A stretch of 5,177 nucleotides of DNA from Candidatus Heimdallarchaeota archaeon (lineage in GTDB: Archaea; Asgardarchaeota; Heimdallarchaeia; Heimdallarchaeales; Kariarchaeaceae). Made by a program: the position numbers and the translations under genes. Position 1 is the stretch's first letter. Each line of letters begins with the position of its first letter. This document shows positions 1-5,177 of the stretch, piece after piece. The notes beneath the pieces were generated by a model. The model was given only the letters and a program-made list of their open reading frames with translations, ran no database searches and had not been told where the DNA came from. The DNA lies in assembly GCA_027016475.1 (NCBI GenBank), contig JALUTL010000140.1, forward strand, positions 1 through 5,177, in the 5' to 3' direction.

Positions 1-4
1 GTAT

Positions 5-9
5 AAGGA
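5..9 (+). promoter_or_regulatory. Possible Shine-Dalgarno for icmF
   Basis: AAGGA lies 7 bases before the GTG at 17 and is well placed as a ribosome binding site. It is the main support for that start. The codons before the GTG (Tyr-Lys-Glu-Pro-Glu) contain no stop, so the same bases could instead be coding if translation begins left of the window. No promoter for this gene is visible. Confidence 0.4.
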
Positions 10-16
10 ACCTGAA

Positions 17-3000
17 GTGTATCAATCAAAACACAAAATCAGAATAGTAACTGCAGCAGCCTTATTTGATGGCCATGATGCAGCAATTAATATCATGAGA
101 AGAATACTTCAGGATTCTGGGGCAGAGGTGATACATCTCGGCCACAATCGAAGCGTTTTGGATGTGGTCAGAGCAGCAATACAGGAAGATGCCCAAGGCA
201 TTGCAGTTTCTAGCTATCAAGGCGGTCATATGGAATATTTCAAGTATATGAAGGATCTGCTGAGAAAGTTCAATGCCGACCATATCAAAATTTTCGGAGG
301 AGGAGGCGGTGTCATTGTTCCGCATGAAATAAAGGAATTGGAAGAGTATGGGATTACAAAAATTTTCTCTCCAGATGACGGAAGAGTAATGGGCCTTCAG
401 GGTATGATCAACTTTATTTTGAAGGAATGTGATTTTGATACATCCGCGTATGCACCAAAGACCTTTGATCCCAATGTGGTTGAGGAAGAGTGGAGATTTA
501 CAGCTGGTGCAATTACAAAAGCAGAAAATGACAAATTAGACAATCTTGAAATCATCGAGAAGGGACGCAAGCAACAAATTCCGGTCATTGGAATTACGGG
601 GACTGGTGGAGCAGGAAAATCATCACTGACAGACGAACTGGCCAGACGATTCCTTCTTGATTTTCCCGAAAAAACCATTGCAATCATTTCCATAGATCCC
701 TCTAAGCGAAAAACTGGAGGTGCTCTACTTGCAGATCGAATTCGAATGAACACCCTCAGCCATACAGACAACGCATATATGCGTTCATTGGCAACTCGTC
801 AAGCAAATCTTGCGACCAGCCAAGCTGCAGATGAAGCTATTGATATCTGTAAATATGTAGGGTATGATCTGATAATCGTTGAAACATCAGGCATAGGTCA
901 ATCAGGCACAGAGGTAGTGGATTTAAGTGACATTTCGCTCTATGTGATGACTTCGGAATACGGAGCAACGACACAACTTGAAAAAATAGACATGATTGAC
1001 TTCGCGGATATTATTGTCATCAACAAATTCGAGAGACAAGGTTCCTTGGATGCACTACGTGATGTAAGAAAACAGTATCGCCGTTCAAGAAAACTTTTTG
1101 ATACTGAAAAGTATCCTGATGAGAAACTTCCAGTCTTTGGTACACGTGCTTCAAAATTCAATGATTCAGGTGTAAATGCACTCTATCTTTATTTAATCGA
1201 TTTAGTCCAAGAGAGATTTCCAAATAATCACTTTAAGTCAAGGCTTAAAGAAATTGCTGACTTTCCGGTAGGACTTTCCAACAGGGAATACATCATACCT
1301 CCGGAAAGGATACGCTACTTGTCTGAAATTGCAGATACTGTTCGAGATTACAAAAAATGGGCAAAGGAACAGGCAAAGTATGCACGAAAATTATGGCAGC
1401 TTATTAATGTCAAGCAATCATTGAAGGATGCCACAACCCCTATAGATCCAAGGGATTCAACTCCGCGTCCTCCATTTATAAAAGACCTTCCTGACCACCT
1501 TCTCGACTTGCTTGATCAGCAGATTGAATGGTATAGAAAGCAGATAACGGAAGAAAACCTCAAACTTATCGAGGAATGGGGAAATTTGAAAAAACGTTAT
1601 TCTGATGAAGAATTTGTTTATCTTGTCAGAGGGAAGGAAGTACGAACAAAAACCTACACAACATCACTGTCGCATCAAAGGATTCCAAAGGTCGCTTTGC
1701 CTGATTTTGAAGATTGGGGAGAGATATTGGAATGGCAGCTTCTTGAAAATGTTCCTGGGCGATTTCCCTTTACTGCTGGAGTGTATCCATTCAAAAGAAC
1801 CAACGAAGATCCAACACGAATGTTTGCCGGTGAAGGTCCTCCTGAACGAACCAATAAGAGGTTTCATTATCTCTCAAAAGATTCGAAGGCTGCCAGACTT
1901 AGTACGGCCTTTGATTCTGTCACTTTGTATGGAGAGGATCCAAATGAAAGGCCAGACATTTACGGCAAAGTAGGCGAGAGTGGGGTCTCCATATGTACAA
2001 TTGAAGATATGGAACGTCTATATGCTGGCTTTGACCTTTGTGATCCTTCAACATCAGTCAGCATGACGATCAATGGGCCCGCACCAATAATCCTTGCGTT
2101 TTTCTTCAATACAGCCATTCGTCAGCAATGCAGAAAGTGGGTAGTTGATCAAGGCTTGCTTTCACCAGCTGAAGCATTTGTTCGAACAGGGGATGGCAGG
2201 TATGGACATAACGTTCATAGTGGTGAATTTTGGGTTGTTGATGAAAATACACCTGCCCCCAAACCATGGGAGGAAATCCGTGCCCTTATACCGGACGATG
2301 TCTATGAAGACATTAAAAAGAGGACTATTTCCGTTGTTAGAGGAACCGTACAAGCGGATATCTTGAAAGAAGACCAAGCACAGAATACCTGTATCTTTTC
2401 CATTGATTTTTCACTTCGAATGATGGGCGATATTCAGGCCTATTTTGTTGAGAACAACGTGAAAAACTATTATTCTGTCTCCATTTCTGGTTATCACATT
2501 GCTGAAGCTGGCGCAAATCCAATTACCCAAGTTGCCTTCACTCTGGCAAACGGTTTTACCTATCTGGAATATTATCTGTCCCGCGGTTTGCACATCGATG
2601 ATTTTGCACCAAACTTCTCATTTTTCTTCAGTAATGGACTTGATCCTGAGTATAGTGTTATTGGGCGGGTGGCCCGTCGTATTTGGGCAATTGCAGTCCG
2701 AAACAAATACAAGGGGAACAAGCGAAGTCAAATGCTAAAATACCACATTCAGACAAGCGGTAGAAGCCTTCATGCACAAGAAGTCGACTTCAATGATATC
2801 CGAACGACGCTGCAGGCACTGTTGGCTATTTACGATAACTGCAACTCATTGCATACCAATGCTTATGATGAAGCCATCACCACCCCCACAGAAGAATCAG
2901 TCAGACGTGCAATGGCAATTCAGTTGATTATCAACAGGGAATTTGGTGTTGCAAAGAATGAAAATCCAAACCAAGGTGCCTTTATCATAAAAGAGCTGAC

Positions 3001-3442
3001 TGAGTTGGTGGAGGAAGCCATATTGGCTGAATTTGATAGGTTGACGGAACGTGGTGGCGTTTTGGGTGCAATGGAAACTCAGTATCAACGCGGTAAAATT
3101 CAAGAGGAATCTCTCTACTATGAGACACTGAAAAACAAAGGAATTCTACCAATCATAGGTGTCAATACGTTTCTCAATCCAAATAGGGCATCTAATGAAT
3201 TGGAAATCAATGAGCTTATACGGGCCACAAAGGAAGAAAAAGATTTGCAAATCAGGAGACTTCGTGAATTTCAGGAAAAGCACAAGGACAAGGCCCCTGA
3301 GGCTCTGAAAAAACTTCAACAGGCAACAGTCAGTGGAAAAAACTTGTTTGACGAATTACTCAGAACAGTTCAGTATTGCTCTTTGGGACAAATTTCAAAA
3401 GCATTGTACCAAGTTGGTGGAGAATACAGAAGAAACCTCTGA
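17..3442 (+). CDS. icmF: Fused isobutyryl-CoA mutase (B12 domain - GTPase chaperone - mutase)
   Basis: Adenosylcobalamin-dependent radical enzyme that interconverts isobutyryl-CoA and n-butyryl-CoA in the cytoplasm. All three IcmF modules are visible in 1141 residues. Residues 1-135 are the B12-binding domain: FDGHDAA places His20 as the lower cobalt ligand, with a Gly-rich loop at 94-98. Residues about 186-400 are a MeaB-like G3E GTPase that loads and protects the cofactor: P-loop GTGGAGKS at 195-202, ETSGIGQ at 289-295, base-specificity loop NKFE at 336-339. Residues about 540-1141 are the mutase barrel, with GYH (His827) and an intact C-terminal CSLGQISKALYQVGG. Phe592 and Gln789 fall where isobutyryl-CoA mutases have Phe and Gln and methylmalonyl-CoA mutases have Tyr and Arg (my manual alignment), supporting butyryl substrates. 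A Pro-rich stretch at 472-492 lies in the interdomain linker. The GTG start has AAGGA upstream, but the frame is open to the left edge, so the protein could be a few residues longer. It is convergent with the phosphatase gene. The family is certain; the exact start is not. Confidence 0.95.
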   Translation: MYQSKHKIRIVTAAALFDGHDAAINIMRRILQDSGAEVIHLGHNRSVLDVVRAAIQEDAQGIAVSSYQGGHMEYFKYMKDLLRKFNADHIKIFGGGGGVIVPHEIKELEEYGITKIFSPDDGRVMGLQGMINFILKECDFDTSAYAPKTFDPNVVEEEWRFTAGAITKAENDKLDNLEIIEKGRKQQIPVIGITGTGGAGKSSLTDELARRFLLDFPEKTIAIISIDPSKRKTGGALLADRIRMNTLSHTDNAYMRSLATRQANLATSQAADEAIDICKYVGYDLIIVETSGIGQSGTEVVDLSDISLYVMTSEYGATTQLEKIDMIDFADIIVINKFERQGSLDALRDVRKQYRRSRKLFDTEKYPDEKLPVFGTRASKFNDSGVNALYLYLIDLVQERFPNNHFKSRLKEIADFPVGLSNREYIIPPERIRYLSEIADTVRDYKKWAKEQAKYARKLWQLINVKQSLKDATTPIDPRDSTPRPPFIKDLPDHLLDLLDQQIEWYRKQITEENLKLIEEWGNLKKRYSDEEFVYLVRGKEVRTKTYTTSLSHQRIPKVALPDFEDWGEILEWQLLENVPGRFPFTAGVYPFKRTNEDPTRMFAGEGPPERTNKRFHYLSKDSKAARLSTAFDSVTLYGEDPNERPDIYGKVGESGVSICTIEDMERLYAGFDLCDPSTSVSMTINGPAPIILAFFFNTAIRQQCRKWVVDQGLLSPAEAFVRTGDGRYGHNVHSGEFWVVDENTPAPKPWEEIRALIPDDVYEDIKKRTISVVRGTVQADILKEDQAQNTCIFSIDFSLRMMGDIQAYFVENNVKNYYSVSISGYHIAEAGANPITQVAFTLANGFTYLEYYLSRGLHIDDFAPNFSFFFSNGLDPEYSVIGRVARRIWAIAVRNKYKGNKRSQMLKYHIQTSGRSLHAQEVDFNDIRTTLQALLAIYDNCNSLHTNAYDEAITTPTEESVRRAMAIQLIINREFGVAKNENPNQGAFIIKELTELVEEAILAEFDRLTERGGVLGAMETQYQRGKIQEESLYYETLKNKGILPIIGVNTFLNPNRASNELEINELIRATKEEKDLQIRRLREFQEKHKDKAPEALKKLQQATVSGKNLFDELLRTVQYCSLGQISKALYQVGGEYRRNL

Positions 3443-3449
3443 AAGCTTT

Positions 3450-4259
3450 CTAAATCAAAATTACTACACCAATACTAAGCAACAAAATACCCAACCCAAA
3501 AGTGAAGGTTGCAAAGTTAATTTTTTTGGCCAATCGGATCAACAGCTCTATGGTCAATAATCCCATCAGAAATGCCAGAGTAATGCCAATAGTCACTCCT
3601 ACCAAGTTGAAGGGTAGTGATTGTCCTGCAAACACAATATCTGCTGTGTCAAGCACTGTTGCCCCCAAAACTGCTGGCACAGACATCAGGAAGGAACCTT
3701 TGAATGAATCCTCATTCTTTGTTTTGAATAACAATAGGGCTGAAACGGTTGTACCACTCCTGCTTATTCCAGGAATGATAGTGAACCCTTGAGTCATTCC
3801 TATCAATAATTGTTGACGAGTAGATAGAGATTCCAAATTGGTTAGTTCATAGTTTTCCATCTTGCTTGAAAAGTACAAAAGCAACGAAGTTAACAATAAA
3901 GCGCTTCCAATGATCATATAACCTGCAACTGTCAAAATTTGTGGATCCAACACATCTAAAAGCAGAACTTTTACAGGAATACCCGTTATGGCTGTTCCAA
4001 CTGTTGTCCAAATGACAAACTTCCGTTCGGGCACTGGTTTATCAAAATTAAAAAGAATATCCAACCATTCCTGCCGATATTTTACCAATACTGCTCCCAC
4101 TGTTCCTAAATGGAGCCAAATTGCGATTCGCAGGGCTTCGTCAAAATTTAAGCCAAATACAAGTCCAATCAGAGTTAACATACCTTCGCTTGATACTGGC
4201 AACCATTCCGCACTCCCTTGTACTATTCCGAGGATAACGTAAAACCAATATTCAGGCAT
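3450..4259 (-). CDS. uppP: UppP/BacA-family polyprenyl-diphosphate phosphatase, archaeal type
   Basis: Integral membrane phosphatase that converts a polyprenyl diphosphate to the monophosphate, recycling the lipid carrier for surface glycan assembly. In bacteria the carrier is undecaprenyl; in an archaeon a dolichol-type lipid used in N-glycosylation is more likely (inference). Its 269 residues match the usual family length, and hydrophobic segments run from end to end. Both signature motifs are present: QGSAE at 14-18 followed by WLPVSSEG at 19-26, and PGISRSGTT at 163-171 with the key Arg167. They sit in the two halves of the family's internal repeat (QGSAEWLP and QGFTIIPG). Met27 takes the place of His30 of the E. 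coli enzyme and Gln14 that of its first Glu; Glu18 is kept. The ATG has no clear Shine-Dalgarno, which fits a leaderless transcript. The upstream gene on this strand ends 37 bases before the start; downstream lies the convergent icmF. Family membership is secure, the lipid substrate is not. Confidence 0.9.
   Translation of the reverse strand: MPEYWFYVILGIVQGSAEWLPVSSEGMLTLIGLVFGLNFDEALRIAIWLHLGTVGAVLVKYRQEWLDILFNFDKPVPERKFVIWTTVGTAITGIPVKVLLLDVLDPQILTVAGYMIIGSALLLTSLLLYFSSKMENYELTNLESLSTRQQLLIGMTQGFTIIPGISRSGTTVSALLLFKTKNEDSFKGSFLMSVPAVLGATVLDTADIVFAGQSLPFNLVGVTIGITLAFLMGLLTIELLIRLAKKINFATFTFGLGILLLSIGVVILI
3521..3527 (+). terminator. T7 run, possible T-rich terminator for icmF
   Basis: Seven consecutive T residues on the plus strand, 78 bases after the icmF stop. 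Archaeal RNA polymerases can terminate at such T-runs without a hairpin. The run lies antisense inside the phosphatase gene, where it is explained as Lys-Lys codons plus a neighbouring base, so it may be accidental. There is no better candidate close to the stop codon. Confidence 0.2.
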
Positions 4260-4280
4260 GAACTCATATTGTGTAAATGG

Positions 4281-4287
4281 TTTAAAT
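4281..4287 (-). promoter_or_regulatory. Possible archaeal TATA box for the phosphatase gene
   Basis: On the minus strand this reads ATTTAAA, preceded by GTAGCA, a position where archaeal promoters carry a purine-rich TFB element. Its centre is about 25 bases before the A of the ATG at 4259, close to the usual distance from TATA box to transcription start in archaea. Transcription would therefore begin at or next to the start codon, giving a leaderless message. It lies in the 37-base gap between two same-strand genes, so it would provide independent expression even if read-through also occurs. A six-base AT match in AT-rich DNA can arise by chance. Confidence 0.4.
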
Positions 4288-4296
4288 TGCTACTCT

Positions 4297-5177
4297 TTAC
4301 TTAAACGCAGCTTTGAGTTTTTCTTGAAGGAGGCTTTTCATTTCTTCAGCAGACATTTCTTCAACATTTGCTTCTTTTTCCAAAACATCGTCCTCCTTAT
4401 CTTTCTTCTCCTCCTTCTTCTTGACACTTTTTAGACTGCTCAGCGCATTTTTAATCGCTCCTTCCGTAATTCCGCCGAGTCCTGGGCCGCTGATACCAGT
4501 CACTTCCTTCCTTTCTTCTTTCGGAACACTCTTAAGACTGCTCAGGGCACCTTTAATGGCATCTTCACTAAACATTCCTGCTCCGCCCATAGGTGCTGGT
4601 GATGAGGCTGGAGGCTTAGATTTTTCTTCTTCAGAAACTTTTTTGAGGCTGCCAAGGGCTGCCTGCAAATCTTCATTTCCAAATCTTACGGGAGCTCCTA
4701 AACTCGGACCACCTGATGGTGCACCGCTCAAATTGGGGCCACCAGCAGGAGGGGCACCTAAATTCGGACCACCCGATGGTGCACCGCCCAAATTGGGGCC
4801 ACCAGCAGGAGGGGCACCTAAATTCGGACCACCCGATGGTGCACCGCCCAAATTGGGGCCACCAGCAGGAGGAGTTCCAGAAGCTACTGCTGGAGTTGGA
4901 AGATTTGGAATACCTTCAGGCATTGGTTGGGAAGGTGCTGTAGGTGTAGTACCTGTTGGCTTCTGTGACTGTGTCGCCATTGGAGTTGGAACGGATGCTT
5001 CGCCACCTAGAATCTTTAATGGCCCAATTTTGATAAATTGTGGTGGCGTTTTTGCCAACTGTTCAACAAGCTCATCAAACTGCTCTTCTATGTCAATCAA
5101 TTTTGCATTTATTTCTCTTAATTTTGGTGTGATTGATGTGACAAAGTCTGCAACCCTCCCTCCAACTTCATTAATCT
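4297..5177 (-). CDS. Unrecognised coiled-coil / Pro-Gly repeat / triple helix-motif protein, 5' end missing
   Basis: I do not recognise this gene. The frame is open from the right edge to the TAA at 4297-4299, giving 292 visible codons. A TTG at 5098-5100 could be called as a start, but the 25 codons before it have no stop, no ATG, GTG or TTG, and continue the same heptad pattern, so it is very probably an internal Leu. Numbering from that Leu as 1: a coiled coil reaches about residue 16, then comes a conserved-looking PPQFIKIGPLKILGG (19-33), a Pro/Ser/Thr-rich stretch (37-78), six 10-residue Pro/Gly units (80-139), three copies of a short helix motif (140-158, 177-195, 211-229), a Lys/Glu-rich segment (227-248), and a terminal amphipathic helix EEMKSLLQEKLKAAF (252-266). 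No signal peptide or membrane segment is visible in this part, so it looks cytoplasmic and scaffold-like (inference). It may share a transcript with the phosphatase gene downstream. Confidence 0.85.
   Translation of the reverse strand, partial: INEVGGRVADFVTSITPKLREINAKLIDIEEQFDELVEQLAKTPPQFIKIGPLKILGGEASVPTPMATQSQKPTGTTPTAPSQPMPEGIPNLPTPAVASGTPPAGGPNLGGAPSGGPNLGAPPAGGPNLGGAPSGGPNLGAPPAGGPNLSGAPSGGPSLGAPVRFGNEDLQAALGSLKKVSEEEKSKPPASSPAPMGGAGMFSEDAIKGALSSLKSVPKEERKEVTGISGPGLGGITEGAIKNALSSLKSVKKKEEKKDKEDDVLEKEANVEEMSAEEMKSLLQEKLKAAFK
4414..4683 (-). repeat. Three diverged copies of a short helix motif ending LK(K/S)V
   Basis: Within the unrecognised protein, three segments align without gaps: FGNEDLQAALGSLKKVSEE (4627-4683), FSEDAIKGALSSLKSVPKE (4516-4572) and ITEGAIKNALSSLKSVKKK (4414-4470). 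They start 37 and 34 residues apart and are separated by Pro/Gly/Ser or Gly-rich linkers. The pattern is a capped start (N/S/T-E-D/G), an amphipathic helix, then LK(K/S)V and charged residues. The second and third copies are closest to each other. Such beads on flexible linkers suggest a repeated binding site for one partner, but the partner cannot be named from this sequence. Confidence 0.85.
4691..4872 (-). repeat. 60-bp coding tandem repeat (nested 10-residue Pro/Gly units)
   Basis: Bases 4741-4800 and 4801-4860 are identical. Bases 4691-4740 match the last 50 bases of the unit with 5 differences, and 4861-4872 start a further copy. Each unit encodes 20 residues, GGPNLGGAPS followed by GGPNLGAPPA, so the protein period is 10 residues with six units in all; the sixth ends in GAPVR. 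The length is a multiple of three, so gain or loss of a copy keeps the frame. The segment probably forms a flexible linker between the coiled coil and the C-terminal helix motifs. Confidence 0.95.

Noticed and set aside
397..771. 124-codon minus-strand open frame opposite the B12/GTPase region of icmF.
   Set aside because: It is antisense to conserved P-loop coding sequence and has no recognisable motif of its own.
1605..1973. 122-codon plus-strand open frame inside icmF.
   Set aside because: It lies in another frame of the conserved mutase region, and its translation shows no recognisable domain.
3441..3450. Perfect 10-bp palindrome GAAAGCTTTC exactly between the convergent stop codons, a possible bidirectional terminator.
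   Set aside because: It has no loop and no T-run after it, and several 10-bp palindromes are expected by chance in 5 kb.
4400..4422. 23-base all-pyrimidine tract on the plus strand, a possible triplex-forming element.
   Set aside because: It is explained by runs of Lys and Glu codons (AAG, AAA, GAG, GAA) on the minus strand.
4691..4872. Tandem repeat considered as a CRISPR array.
   Set aside because: Copies are directly adjacent without unique spacers, and the unit is coding with a nested 10-residue period.
4716..4943. Plus-strand open frame encoding a 20-residue repeat rich in His, Asn and Trp.
   Set aside because: It is the antisense shadow of the 60-bp Pro/Gly repeat: the repeat has no stop in this frame, and the minus-strand frame has coherent protein features over a much longer span.

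Overview
The window holds three protein genes and almost no non-coding DNA. A long plus-strand gene (17-3442) encodes a complete or nearly complete fused isobutyryl-CoA mutase (IcmF). It meets, tail to tail with a 7-base gap, a minus-strand pair: a UppP/BacA-type polyprenyl-diphosphate phosphatase (3450-4259) and, upstream of it on the same strand, an unrecognised protein with a coiled coil, a Pro/Gly repeat and three copies of a short helix motif (4297 to beyond the right edge). The other long open frames overlap these genes on other frames and look like shadows.

The organism is most likely an archaeon. This rests on two modest clues. The phosphatase carries an EWLPVSSEG signature that I associate with archaeal members of the family, without the His of the bacterial enzymes. 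Its start codon also has no convincing Shine-Dalgarno but sits about 25 bases after a TTTAAA box, the spacing of a leaderless archaeal promoter. The DNA is moderately AT-rich. An Asgard-type archaeon is possible but not demonstrated; IcmF itself is best known from bacteria, so a bacterial host or a transferred gene cannot be excluded.

IcmF interconverts isobutyryl-CoA and n-butyryl-CoA with coenzyme B12, linking branched-chain and straight-chain acyl-CoA metabolism, and carries its own GTPase chaperone. The phosphatase would recycle the lipid carrier used in cell-surface glycan or glycoprotein assembly. The two are convergent and nothing suggests a shared pathway. The third gene may be cotranscribed with the phosphatase (37-base gap) but has no recognisable function. 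It is the most interesting object in the window: its reading frame is open through the right edge, and a regular heptad pattern crosses the apparent TTG start, so the real start lies outside the window.
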